From the NCBI RefSeq assembly GCF_024323335.1, contig NC_066584.1, positions 421,267,819 through 421,331,818 of the forward strand: DNA of 64,000 bases. The letters run 5' to 3'. The translations under genes were made by a program, and so were the position numbers. The stretch comes from Lathyrus oleraceus (lineage: Eukaryota > Streptophyta > Magnoliopsida > Fabales > Fabaceae). Positions 46,903-58,964 of this stretch are shown one piece after another. Position 1 is the first letter of the stretch, and every line of letters starts with the position of its first letter. Under the pieces are notes generated by a model. That model had not been told where the DNA came from, did no database searches, and worked only from the letters and a program-made list of their open reading frames with translations.

Positions 46903-49900
46903 TGTAAGATCCTAATTTTGACCCTAAGATCCCTCATGGCATCATACCATTGCATTTGCATCTTGCCTCAAGGATCATAGCATCTTGGCTCCTTAACCCT
47001 AGGGTGGGAACTTTTGTGATTTAGTTTGAGATCACCAAGCATGCTTGAATTGTATATTATTGATTTTCTTATTTTGTTTACTAACCAAAAGCACAAAAAT
47101 ATGTCATTAACATCTCTTGTTTTGTAGCTTGAGCAATCATAAGATCCAAGGCTCCTAGGAGACCCTATGCTCATTGATATGGCCAGGTGGAGATGAAAGC
47201 AAGCATGACAATGGTTCCCAAAGCTCTCATTCATCATATATGCCTCCCAAAGATCTCAATTCATCATGTTGATCAAAACAAACCAAAAGGCTTGAGGCTT
47301 GTTTCCCAAGGAAATCCTAATTCATCAATGCTTCAAGTGTGCCTTGCTCATGAAGCAACCTCAACCCATGATCAAATACAATCAAGGGAAGTTCTTCCAT
47401 TCATCATTTCATGCAATATTTGAGCTTATTTAAGTGTCCTCAATCATCAATTCATCAAGATATGAGGCATGGACTTGAGAAGTTGATCAGTCAATTCATC
47501 TGACTATTTTGAAGTACACTGAGACCTAACTTTTGATGTGCTTTTCAAATGGAGATCACCCCAAGATCAAACATGTTCTTAAGAACCATATGAACAACTT
47601 TCATGTTCATCAAAAATCCATTTGAAGCTTGGAAGGTCATCATACATTTCAAAACATTATAGGCCATTTTGACTGAAACCCTAATTTTGGGTCAACTTCC
47701 CAAGAACATAACTCATTGATTTTTAGGTGGGATCAAATGCATTGGAAATTTAGAGATTTCTACTTGATTTGTTATGTTGGACATATTTTCATAATCCTAA
47801 AAGAAACACATGCGATAATGCAAAACATTATAGGTCACTTTGGACCAAAGGCATTGAAATGTGAAAAAGTCCAACTTCAAGTGCCCATAACTTCTTCATC
47901 AAAAATCCAAATGATACAAAATTTAAGTCCAAATGGATTTTCTTGAAAAGATCTACAACTTTGCTGTTGAAAGTTTTGTCATTTGGAGCTTGAATCATTG
48001 AAACAGAAGGGTTTGAAGTTTGGCCATTTTTGACATTTTCACATATACATGTTTTGCACCTTACACTTCATGATCAATTTTCACCAATTTCCCAATTGCA
48101 AATGAAGTTTTGTTCAACATGAAAATTGATACTCATGTCAAGAGCTTTCCAACCATTACCCATAAGGCTATGTTTCATTTTTGGAAATGCCATTTTCGAA
48201 GAGAAGAACAATTTGGTGCATTTTTAGAATCTGATTGAAAACACATTGCATGAGCTCAGCACATTACTTTTGAACGTCCATTTTGATTTTATTTGGTATC
48301 AGCTTGCAATTCCAAGTATAATTGGGCCATCCATACGCCTGTACAGGCCCATGCATGGAGGCCCTTTCCATCCATGCACATGCATTGCTCATGTATTCAG
48401 CCATCATTTGCTATAAATAAGTGCTCAATGCTTCACATTTACACAACCTGAAGGCACCTGTTATGCTGCACGAATCCCTCCATAACCATACTCAAAGGAA
48501 CTCTCACTTTCTATTCAATTTTTGAGATCTGAAATTCAATTGCCTTGGTTTATTTTCTAGATCTATAGTTCCTAAGCGTTGCTCACCTTGATCTTAAGAC
48601 TACACTGCAAGCAAAAGCTTTGAAGAATTATGCTCTCAAGATCCTCATTTTAGAGGTTTACATCCAAACTTGTTTTCTTTGAATCTCTTTGTATATAGCT
48701 TCTTTCTTGCATTTGCTGGGTTGTCTGAAGTCCTCTCAATAGAGGCAATTGTTTTGTGCTTTGAATTTTTGAATTCCATCAAGTTTCAGTTGAACAACTT
48801 AAATTTCAACCTCTGATTTCTTTCTCCATGGAAGTCTAGAGTGAAATTGGTTGGTACATGGGTGATGTACAGGGATCGTGGCATTTGGTGAAGTTTTGAT
48901 CTCTGCAACTTTCACCGGCACCGGAGGTCTTGCCGGAGAAGATGGTGGTGTACACCACCGTCCCAACTCCAGATCAAATTTGGACCGTGCATTCTTATTT
49001 CCAGATCAGATCTGAACTGTTCCATGTTATGACTTAATTAAAGGTTGTGTGTTATGCATTGACTTGAGTGCACCTTCGACACGCGCATGTGATCCGTATC
49101 ATTTTCCAGCTCAATTAATGAGTTCAATCCAACGCCTCCTGTTTTTCCACATTTTTAATTTCTGATTTCATTTTCTTTTTATTTCATTAATTCCATTTCA
49201 TTCCGAAAAATTATATCTCACTCATTATTGGTCCAAAAAATGTGAGACCAATTGAATTATTTCTCTTTTAATTTTTAGTTTCTAAAAAAGATTTTTAATA
49301 TTTTTTATTTTATCATTTGATATTTTTTAGGAATTTTCTCTTTTCTGGTTAATTTTAATTCATTTAAAATAGTTTTTGATATTCAAAAAATACAAAAATA
49401 TTTTCCCAACCTCTTTGAATGATGATGGATCTATGAAAAATATTCTCATCAATTTATCAATTGATTTGAGATTTATTTGAGATTTTAATTCAATTAGGTT
49501 ATTTTTATGCATTTTTAATTGATTAAAAATGGGTTTTGACTTCTAAAAATGCTGATATTTTTTGTCAAACTTTGTTTGATCTTGTTGAACTTAGGATAAT
49601 TCACTTGGACTTTTTAATGTTGATTTGAAGTGAATTTGAAGTTTGACCTTTAATTGGTTATAATTCAAGTATTATTTTAATTTTGAAAAATACCAAAAAT
49701 ATTTTATTTGTTTCTTGACTTCTAATCTTCATCTTGCTTCTGTTTACTAATGTTTGACCTTGATTTCATCTACCTTTGGTCAATGTATATTGGTTACCTC
49801 ATTTCATTTCCATTAATGAACTTTATTATTCATCTTCTTCTTCTTCTTCTTTTTTTGATCAATGAGTTAAAGATTGGTGGTTAGTCTTGATGTATGAGAG

Positions 49901-51713
49901 GTTTAACCTTCCTTGATTCAAATCTAATTCATATTGATCATAGATCAAGTGAATGGCTTTGCATTAAGGATGGGTTGCTTCCTAATCAAGCAAAGAACCT
50001 AAATCAATACAAGATCATTTCTCATCCTCTTTTGGCATGGCAAGTTGTAGGAGCTTGATTCACTAATCAAGATCTCTAACTTGTGTTGTTGCCTACATTT
50101 TATTGACCGGCCTCAAATAGGTGTGACTACTACATTAGTCCACTTACGATTGCTTAACATGGCGCTAAATTGCCTTATGGCACACTAATACTAACCATTA
50201 ACCATTAACCATTAACCATTAACATTTAATTTCTTGCACTTTACATTTATGCAATTTACTATTCTTGTACGTATTATTCATTTGCTTTTTCCCTTTGCTC
50301 ATTTGAGCACATGTTTATGATAATGCAATTTGCCTTTTGCTCAGTTGAGCACATAATTGTGTATATATATTTGTGCTTGTGTTTTTGTTTTGATTGTTGT
50401 GGAACAAATGCAAAAATGGACAAAAAGGACTTAGATTCTAGGACGTTCCCTATGCAAAAATGGAGCAAAAAAGGCCTTAATGTTGAAGATGGATTAGAAA
50501 GACCAAATCTCTAAACTCACTCTTGTCCATTCTTGATTTGCTTCATGGAACTTTTTGATGTGTGTGCTTTTGTGCTAGGGATTCCTATTTGAGCCAAATT
50601 GAAGAACCATTGTCATGTGCATCTAAAGTGAGAGATACAATAGCCATTGAAAGATTCCTAAGAGCTTTGCTTGATTGATTGATTGCTTGAGTATACACTT
50701 ATTTGCTTACTTATTACAAAGGATGGGAGCTACTTGAATCATCAATACGATCTCAAGAAAGGAACTCCATTTGTGGTCTTGTTTCTTATCCTTCATCTCT
50801 TGTATGCTTAGGATTTAGTCATTCTTCTTCTTCCCTCCACTCTAACCCAATCCAAAACTTTTGTGCAAACATTAACACTTGTTTTCAAACATTAGAGACC
50901 TAAGCATTATGCTTTTGATTTTCAAACTTTCTTTTCATAACACTTATTTTGAATTGAATATTTAAGTCAACTTTGACCATTTTTGTAAATACTTTTCATT
51001 GGTAAATAAAACTCATTCAAATGCTTTTGTGGTTTCAATGACCATTTTCTTATCAAAACTTTTCATAACCTTTAGTTATTAGGTTTAAGTTATCCTTGAG
51101 GTAGATATAATACTCACCTATATCCTTAGTGATGGAAAATGAGTCTTCCATGCTTATTATAGGGTTAACCCCTCACTAGCATGTTGAAGCTATCCTCACA
51201 TGGTGGATTTATGGTTTTAGGTTGAGTTTTCTCCCTTGGATAACAAAAGACCTTAAGGATTTTGGACCAATCAATTCACCAACTTGTTTTTTGAGATTTT
51301 TACCCCGAACTACAAGGTTTTGATCCTAATCTTTTTTAAGATGGTACATAGGCAATGGGTTTATCCATTCAAACACAAAATTGTAAATAATTTGTACATT
51401 CTTCTCTCATATCCCCAATCATGTTTGCACAAACAAATTTTCATAAAAAAATACCAACCTTACAACAATTGTGAAAAGGCCTCCCTATGAGTACCTAGGA
51501 TGTTTTGGGTGCCTAAAACCTTCCCATTGCATAACCAGCCCCCTTACCCCGATCTCTGACATTTTTATTAGTTTTTGATTCGATAAAACTTCTCGGTTTT
51601 TGTTCGCTTTCTAACCTTTCCTTTGGATAAATAGAAGTGCGGTGGCGGATCGAATTGTATGGTTTACTTTTGATTTAGTCAATAAATCTAAAGGTAACGA
51701 ATACCTCGCTACA
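46903..51713 (+). repeat. Ogre-C 5' LTR
   Basis: Starts TGTAAGATCCTAATTTTG and ends ACCTCGCTACA, 4811 bases. TATA box at 48412. Local features: perfect palindrome GGTGGTGTACACCACC at 48944-48959, a CTT run near 49830-49850, and four 7-base units CCATTAA at 50195-50222. No coding frame is supported. Confidence 0.9.
48412..48420 (+). promoter_or_regulatory. TATA box of Ogre-C LTR
   Basis: TATAAATAA lies 1509 bases from the LTR start, nearly the same distance as in the other subfamily although the surrounding sequence has diverged. Confidence 0.6.
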
Positions 51714-51719
51714 GAAAAG

Positions 51720-51737
51720 TGGCGACTCTGCTGGGGA
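51720..51737 (+). other. Primer-binding site of Ogre-C
   Basis: TGGCGACTCTGCTGGGGA, six bases after the LTR end. Matches the Ogre consensus described as complementary to tRNA-Arg. Confidence 0.87.
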
Positions 51738-52638
51738 CATTTGCCTAGTGGGTTTTGCCTAGTTTTCACATTTTGTTGTATTGTATTGTATATTATTTTG
51801 TGACATATTTTTGTGCAATTTGGGATTACTGTATTGTATATAATGATTGAATTGCTTGATATATTAATTCCTTGTATTCTTGGTGATCTTTGTGAGATGA
51901 GTTCTATACCCAAACTCGAGTGCACTTAGGATAGGAGAATGGCATAGTCTTGTCAACTTGTGTGGAGTTATTCCTTAGCAAGTTGACTTGCAAGCCCACT
52001 CACTTGGTGGAGGGCATGTTGGGATCAATAATGTCACACGAGTAGTCATGGTTAGGCATTACTCTTTCCAATATAGACCTTAGAAGCCAAGGACCTTAGT
52101 TTACCAAGCCCATCTTGGCCTATTTCTTAGGACGTAGTGTGAAGGTCGTTCAAGTGTAAGATTTGATATGATTGTTACGCGATACTACACTCATAAGAGT
52201 CCCTCTTGAGAATATTTTTGTAATACGAGTAGTCGTTTATCCGATAATATCTGAAAGATGGGATGATGACTATGGGAACCTCTTGTAGAACATGTTTGGC
52301 AGGTTTAAACCCTAGTACACTCCCTTTGGGTGGTTCTTAACCGAGACTCCATGCTCGTGACTTGCAACAAACCCTTGATTCATGGTTTATCCTTTCTTGT
52401 GTATCCTTAATATCAATGGAACTTGGGTGTTGATAAGGTGTAAACCATAATCCACCAAAATGGATGATTGATATTAAGGATGACTTGATCCATACCATGA
52501 CCTTTGTATGGTGTGCTTTGCTTGATCCTTGAGTGTGATTGTTGCATCCATGCATTCATGCACCCATTTGCATCCATATCATCAATAATGAGAAAATTTT
52601 CAAGGAACTTAAGAGGTCTATTTGCAAAATCTTCAGAC
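51738..52638 (+). mobile_element. Ogre-C 5' leader
   Basis: Noncoding and recognisably homologous to the leaders of the other Ogre copies (blocks such as CGATACTACACTCA and ATCCACCAAAATGGATG). Contains an inverted pair GTCAACTTG/CAAGTTGAC at about 51953-51987. Confidence 0.78.
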
Positions 52639-54019
52639 ATGGATAGACAAAGAAGAAATACAAAGAAGTACAGTTTCAGACAACCCGACTTGAAAGAGCT
52701 AAGGAATTTGACATCCTATGTATTAGATCCCTTGGATTTCAAGGCTCGTCATGGGAAGCTTCTATCTATTCTGGCTACTCAGGTGGACGAAGGTCTGATG
52801 AGTTTATTGGTGCAGTTCTATGATCCCTTCTATCTATCCTAGATCATTTGTCGTTCAGTGGCTTAGAGAGGGTTCCACTTCTCAAGAGATAGTTGATATG
52901 TTGCATATAGATGAATCTCTGGTTGATGCTCATATGACTACCAAAGGTGGAATTCAAGGTCTCCCTTCTGAGTTCCTCATTACTCAAGCTACTTTGTATG
53001 GGAAGGCCATGAGTGAGGACGCCTTTGAGGCCATATTTGTACTTCTCATCTATGGGCTAGTGTTATTCCCCAATATCAACAAGTTTGTGGATGTGAACGC
53101 TATTAGGATTTTCTCTACTCTTAATCCCGTTCCGACTCTATTGGGTGACACTTATTTCTCTTTGCATATGAGGAATGCAAAGGGTGGTGGTACCATTGTG
53201 TGTTGTTTACCTCTGTTGTACAAGTGGCTTATTTCGCACTTGCCACAGATGGTCGCCTTCAAGGAGAACAAAGGATGTCTACAATGGTCCATGAGAATTA
53301 TGTCTCTCACTAATGATGATATTTTTTGGTACAACCGTGTATATGATGGTATGCAGATTATCGACTCTTGTGGTGAATTCTCCAATGTGCCTCTTCTTGG
53401 TACATGTGGTGGGATTAACTACAACCCTATTTTGACACGTCGTCAGCTTGGGTTCCCCCTAAAGGATAAACCTAATAACATTATGTTAGAGGGTGTATTC
53501 TTTCAGGAGGGTAAAGATCCCCAAGGCTTGAAGGGCAGGATGGTCCGCGCTTGGCGCAAGATCCATAGGAAGGGAAGGAAAGAGCTTGGTCTGAAGAACT
53601 GTATTGCTTTGGAACCCTATACCTTGTGGGTTAGGAGGAGAGCTTCCGAATATCATATGCCTTATGAGTATCCGAGACCTACACCTTTGGTTGTGGCTGG
53701 ACCTTCAACCCTCTCTGACCAAGGAGTAGAGGAGTCAAGAGACGAAGACCGTTCACGTGCTTGGATCCGTGAACGAGAGGAGCTACTTCAGCAACTTAGA
53801 GATAAGGATGCATTCATATAGTTTCTTGAGCATCAGGTTATCGACGAGCCTGATGATGTGGTGACTTCTCTTCTTCCTCAGTCTTCCAAGTTTTGGAAGA
53901 GGAAGTACAATCGACTCGCCCAGGAGAAGGCAGATATGGAGGCAGCCTATGAGAGGGAGGTGAAGAGGCTTCGTGCAACTTATCTTCCAGTCTCCAGAGC
54001 TTTAGATGATTGCTTCTAG
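52639..54019 (+). pseudogene. Ogre ORF1 (Ogre-C)
   Basis: The ATG at 52639 reads MDRQRRNTKKYSF, aligned with the other starts. After LVQFYDPFY (about 52836) roughly 75 bases present in other copies are missing and the frame shifts; from about 52860 a 300-codon open frame continues (EIVDMLHIDESLVDAHMTTK, FVDVNAIRIFSTLNPVPTLL, GEFSNVPLLGTCGGINYNP, IALEPYTLWVRR). One TAG at 53819 precedes a coiled-coil tail ending in TAG at 54017-54019. The sequence differs from the other copies at many residues, fitting a separate subfamily. Function unknown; same DUF7745-like family. Confidence 0.84.
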
Positions 54020-54227
54020 GGTTCCGTAGGATGTTCATTTTCCTTCTCTCTTGTATTGTATTTGGTTACCAAGACTGTACTTCTTTGGTGTAAAAGTATT
54101 TTCCAGATATTATTGATATGTTATTTCCATATATGTCTAAATGATTAATATTTTCAAATATTTGCAAATAGGACTCTAAAGTTCCTCTGATTAAAAATAA
54201 ATCATATGCACAAGCATTACATGCATC

Positions 54228-56105
54228 ATGTGCATAAGCAGGATTTTCCCCAGGCTTCTTGTTCAATGGTCTAACTCTGTGTTCTTGATTTATTTTGAAG
54301 ACAAGCTGACTCACCGGTACTACACTCAAGCCAACACTTCAAGACTGATGGATCACTTAGAGCAAGAGAACCGAGAACTCAAGGAGGAAATGGCTCGATT
54401 GACTGCCCTGATGGAGTCTTTCATGGCCGCCCAAAGCCAGTCGTCTCCAACGCCTTCAACTCCTCCCCAGAGGACAGTCATCTCTGAGATTGCCTCTTCA
54501 ACAGTGCCTGCGCCCAGCACCCACTTTGCACCAACTGCTATGCCAGCCGGGTTTCCCTGGGGGATGCCCGCAAACTTTGTTCATGAGGGTGTTGCCCCCA
54601 CTTTTGCTTCTCTGCCGGCATCTAGCCCGGTCCTCGCCGTTCCACCTTCTGTCGTGCATACTATGCCAAGAGTAGACGACACCATCTACCACTCTGAGCC
54701 GTTTGAGGGCCTAGATGTATATGAAAAGATGGATGCAATGAACTATCAGTTTCTTGAGCTCCATAAGGAACTAAAAACTCTCAGAGGAAAGGACCTCTTT
54801 GGCAAGTCTGTTGCTGAACTCTGCCTAGTTCCAAATGTTAAAATCCCTGTAAAGTTCAAAGTACCTGACTTTGAAAAGTACAAGGGAAATACTTGCCCTC
54901 TCAGCCACTTGGTTATGTATGCGAGGAAGATGTCGACTCAGACCGATAATGATCAGCTCCTCATTCATTATTTCCAGGACAGTCTGTCCGGTGCTGCCCT
55001 GAGATGGTATATGGGCTTGGACAACGCGAACATCCGATCCTTCAATGACCTTGGCGAAGCTTTCGTCAAGCAATACAAGTATAATGTGGATATGGCTCCC
55101 GATAGGGATCAATTGAGAGCCATGTCCCAGAAGGACAAGGAAACTTTTAAAGAGTACGCCCAGAGGTGGCGAGAACTAGCAGCACAGATTGTGCCCCCGC
55201 TGGAAGAGAAAGAAATGACCAAGATCTTCCTAAAGACCTTGAGCTCATTTTAGTATTAGCGGATGATTGCCAGCACTCCTTCTGATTTCACCGAGATGGT
55301 GAACATGGGGATGCGTTTGGAGGAAGGAGTCAGGGAAGGGCGCCTGACTAGAGAAGAAGGCTCTTCTGCCAAACGGTATGGGGCGTTTGGAAAGAAGAAA
55401 GATGGTGAGGCATATGATGTCACCTCCCATATCAAATCCAGAAGACCCTTGGTTAGGAGGAAGACCGTGCGTCCTGCCGGTAATCAGCATTAGGTGGCTC
55501 ACATAGCACCTATTTTCAGAGAAAATCAGCATTATCAGCACAATAATAACCAACAATAGCAACATCAACAATATCAACAACAACAACACCGTCCTCAACA
55601 GCAGGCCTACCAGCCTCGAAACAACAATCAGACTAGTACCCTCTTTGATAGGAAGAGGGTCACTTTTGATCCTATTCCCATGACCTATGCAGAGCTATAT
55701 CCCTCTTTGATAGAGAGAAAACTGATCACTCCACGAGACCCACCGGCTATACCTACCAACCCTCAGTGGTGGTATAAGCCCGAGCTACATTGTGTTTATC
55801 ATTTCGGTGCCCCCGAACATGACGTGGAAAACTGTTACCCAGTGAAGACCAAGGTTCGAGACCTTGTGAGAAGTGGTATCTTGTGTTTCGAGGATGTAGG
55901 TCCCAACGTTAAGAAGAACCTATTGCCCGAGCATGGGAAATCTGCTATCGACATGGTCCAGGGCTGCCCTGGTAAATATAAAGTCAAATATGTCAGCCAT
56001 ATTCGACAATCATTGGTCGAGATACACAGACTGTTGTGTGAATACAGTCACTATGAGCACGACCATGACAGATGCCGAGTTTGGACTGTCAATCAGAAGG
56101 TGTAA
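54228..56105 (+). pseudogene. Ogre gag (Ogre-C)
   Basis: A 341-codon open frame includes the coiled coil (MDHLEQENRELKEEMARL, from 54348), a Pro/Ser linker, and the whole capsid domain (DFEKYKGNTCPLSH, LRWYMGLDNANIRS, IFLKTLSSF). The first ATG of the frame is 54228, but the homologous gag start of other copies is not obvious here, so the start is uncertain. In-frame stops follow at 55251 and 55257 (Y and E in other copies), then TAG near 55492 and 55556. After them the frame goes on through a Gln/Asn-rich tract and an intact variant knuckle CX2HX5HX4C (55791-55835). A shift near 56095 leads into protease. Confidence 0.87.
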
Positions 56106-57024
56106 TTGAATTACTTCAGAATCGTGATGGTGATGATGAAGTCAATATGATATCACCAGTATTTCGGATCCCAGAGCCTGTTGTCATCCGATATAATGGC
56201 AGCAAACAAAAGGCTTCTCCCTCTTTGATAATTAAACCAGCTGGACATGTGCCATATTCTTCTGATAAAGTTGTCCCCTATCGTTACAATGTTGTGGCAT
56301 TGGAAGATGGGAAGGAGGTGCCCCTGCCCTCTACCTCTGTTGTTAATATCGCTGATGTCAGCGGCCTGACCCGTAGTGGTCGTGTTTTCTCGGCTCCGCC
56401 GAAACCCCGGGCTGACATCAGAAGGGCTGATGTTGCTGATTGTGTTGTACGCCTGGTTGGGAATGTTGTTATTGCTTCGAATCCGACACTTGTTCCTAAT
56501 AAACCTGCCACCGTTATAAAAACTCCAGTCTCTGCTGGCCAGAATGGCACAATGAAAGAAGATTGTGATGAGATGTTAAGGCTCATCAAGAGGAGTGAAT
56601 ACAACGTTGTAGATCAGCTTCTACAAACGCCATTAAAGATCTCTGTGCTATCTTTGCTTATGAATTCAGAACCACATCGTGAAGCTCTGCAGAAGGTGTT
56701 GGATGTGGCGTATGTGGACCATGACGTCACAATAGAACAATTCGATAGTATTGTTGCAAACATTACCGCTTGTAACAATCTGAGTTTTTGTGATGCTGAT
56801 CTCCCTAAAGAGGGAATATACCACAATTTGACACTTCACATATCTATGAGCTGCAAGGATGATGCCATGTCTAATGTGCTGGTAGACACTGGATCATCAC
56901 TGAATGTGTTGCCAAAGTCCACTCTGGCCAGATTGTCATACCAGGGGCCTCCCATGAGGCAAAGTGGAGTAGCGGTAAAAGCTTTTGATGGATCCCGTAA
57001 AACGGTGATTGGAGAGGTTGAACT
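56106..57024 (+). pseudogene. Ogre protease region (Ogre-C), truncated
   Basis: A 317-codon open stretch without stops carries VNIADVSGLTRSGRVF, KRSEYNVVDQLLQTPLKISV and the aspartic protease start VLVDTGSSLNVLPK with intact D-T-G at 56885-56893. It is cut after VIGEVEL by the copia LTR, so the C-terminal half of the protease is missing here. Confidence 0.87.
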
Positions 57025-57888
57025 TGTTGGTGTAAGCCCTAGAGGCCAATAGATTTTGGTACTTGTATCGAATAATAAAAGGCATTCTCTTTATTATGGT
57101 TGATTAATAAAGTCCCTGGAATAGATAGTCCGTTTAATGTATTAAGTGTGACTTAATCATGAGAACACATTAAACATAAGGGCACTATTCCTAAAGTATC
57201 CGTAGTCGAGCTTTAGTGTGAAATGGGATAACATTAAAGCATTAAGACTATTATGTTTGTAGACTGATGATCACATCTCATGGATCGTGGATAAAGAGTT
57301 ATCAAGTCTTAAACATAGGTATGAATATTAGGAGTAATATTTATACCGGATTGACCCACTACGAGAATACTATATAGAAAGTTATGCAAGGTGTCATAAG
57401 TTATTCTCATGGTGATAATAGTGTATTCCACTCTTCGACCTGAAACCACTATGGATTCTAGATGTAGAGTCGAGTGCTTTATTGCTGATCCAACGTTGTC
57501 CGTAACTGGATAACCATAAAGACAGTTGATGGGTACTCCACAAAGCATGCTGAGGGACATGAGTGACCTAGATGGAATTTGCCCATCCTGCATAACAGGA
57601 TAAATGTCTATGGGCCCAATATTGAACTGGACAAGGATGACACGGTCTATGCCTTGTGTTCAATATAGACATAAGGGCAAAAGGGTAATTATACACATAA
57701 GTATTATCACATAAGGAATTGTCAGATCACATGACATTTTCGTGTCTTGGGTAGTAGTGATGTGTTGCTAGATACCGCTCACTGTTTATTATGTTAAATG
57801 CGTGATTTAATATAATTGCCAACGTCACGAAAACCTACAGGGTCACACACAAAGGACGGATTGATGAGAGATAGAGTAACTAAGGAAT

Positions 57889-57977
57889 ACCGTAAGGTAC
57901 GGTGCCCTTAAGTGAGTTATAGAGCATCGTAAGGTACGATGTACTTGAGTAGAATACGAAATATGGTAAGGTACCAT
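57889..57977 (+). repeat. Three phased hairpins in copia U3
   Basis: ACCGTA-AGG-TACGGT (57889-57903), CATCGTA-AGG-TACGATG (57925-57941) and ATGGTA-AGG-TACCAT (57963-57977), spaced 36 and 38 bases. Loop and inner pairs are identical; outer arm bases differ but stay complementary. The same three lie in the 3' LTR at 63619-63633, 63655-63671 and 63693-63707. Confidence 0.93.
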
Positions 57978-58059
57978 GAGCTTAAGTGATTTTGGGCATA
58001 TTATAAGATATGGGCCAAAATACACTTAAGTGGGCTTTTAGCTTGAAGCCCACACAAGT

Positions 58060-58077
58060 GGTTCTATAAATAGAACC
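58060..58077 (+). promoter_or_regulatory. TATA box inside a palindrome (copia 5' LTR)
   Basis: GGTTCTATAAATAGAACC is a 7-base inverted repeat around TAAA and holds a canonical TATAAATA. It precedes a CT-rich leader, as expected for the LTR promoter. The twin in the 3' LTR is at 63790-63807. Confidence 0.7.
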
Positions 58078-58404
58078 CTTGTGCAGAAGCAAAAATTTGC
58101 GATTGCATTCTTTTAGTTTTCACTCTCTCTCTCTCTCTCACTCAAAGCCTTCATTCGTACCAGCTAGCACTGAGATTGAAGGAACCCGTTCGTGTGGACT
58201 GAGTAGAGACGTTGTCATCGTTCAACGTTCGTGATCGCTCCGTGGATCTGCATCAAAGGTTTTGATTGTCACAAGAGATCTGCACCAAAGGTTTCAGTCG
58301 TCACAAGAGGTAAATATTCTATCACTGATCATGACCATTCGTAAGGATCTCTAAAGGAGAAAATTTTAATTTCCGCTGCGTTTTGGACAGCAATTCTCCT
58401 TCAG

Positions 58405-58419
58405 TGGTATCAGAGCCAC
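58405..58419 (+). other. Primer-binding site, initiator tRNA-Met
   Basis: TGGTATCAGAGCCAC, one base after the LTR end, is the classic plant copia PBS complementary to tRNA-iMet. Confidence 0.95.
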
Positions 58420-58964
58420 TTACGAAACCATGACTCGGATAGCTGTTTATTTTCTGTATTAATATGATTAAAAGACAGAATGAATCAATTAATTAAACGA
58501 GTAATTAAATTTGGCATCATGAGTGTACGAGTTGGATGATTGATGTTGACTATGCTTCGGAATCCGACATTAGTATGGGGAAGCAGCGATACATCGATCG
58601 TCCATAGGTTACGCAATTGAGACCGATCAACTTATATATGATATAAGTAATCCTAATGCAAAATACGGTATATGTGATATACTGTTTCTGTTTCGTTCAT
58701 TCGAACACTAAATGATTGTTTTCCTTTGAGCGATCAATGGTCATTTGCTTCGGAATCCGACATTAGTATGGTGAAGCAATGACCTGTTGATCAATCATAC
58801 TGAATCAACAATCGAGGTGTGTTTGACGGTCTGAAATTGGCGCATTAGGGTTGGTGACGGCGCAAGGGTTGTGCCGTCAAGGAGTTGTGAATTTAGGGCT
58901 TTTTGGAAGAGGTCCGTAGACTCTTTCAAAGTCCTATTAGTTTGGCCGCGTGAAGCTCGTGTGA

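Larger units (their letters stand above)
46903..57024 (+). mobile_element. Ogre-C: Ogre retrotransposon of a second subfamily, interrupted by copia
   Basis: Plus orientation: 5' LTR, PBS, leader, ORF1, gag and protease. Its LTR shares only short blocks with the other Ogre LTRs, while its coding text is clearly Ogre, so it is a distinct subfamily. The CAACT just before it could be the left target-site copy; the right one is outside the window. It is cut just after the protease active site by the copia LTR at 57025. Confidence 0.88.
57025..58403 (+). repeat. Copia 5' LTR
   Basis: TG at 57025 and CA at 58402-58403, 1379 bases, flanked by the PBS. Contains three hairpins (57889-57977), a palindromic TATA region (58060-58077) and a CT run (58122-58139). 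Comparison by eye with 62755-64000 gives about ten substitutions, nine of them transitions, and a 4-base difference in the CT run. Confidence 0.95.

Noticed and set aside
50195..50222. Telomere-like heptamer repeat
   Set aside because: The unit is CCATTAA, not the plant telomere unit CCCTAAA, and only four copies exist inside an LTR.
46903..51713. Host gene or promoter in the long noncoding stretch
   Set aside because: TG..CA ends, a following PBS and the conserved TATA position identify it as an Ogre LTR.
54228..54347. Upstream extension of Ogre-C gag as a real N-terminus
   Set aside because: Its residues do not match the MSYRLFFCAS start of other gags, so the start there is left uncertain rather than claimed.
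57309..57593. 94-codon minus-strand open frame, repeated at 63039-63323
   Set aside because: It occurs twice only because it is part of the two copia LTRs. No domain or start context supports a gene.
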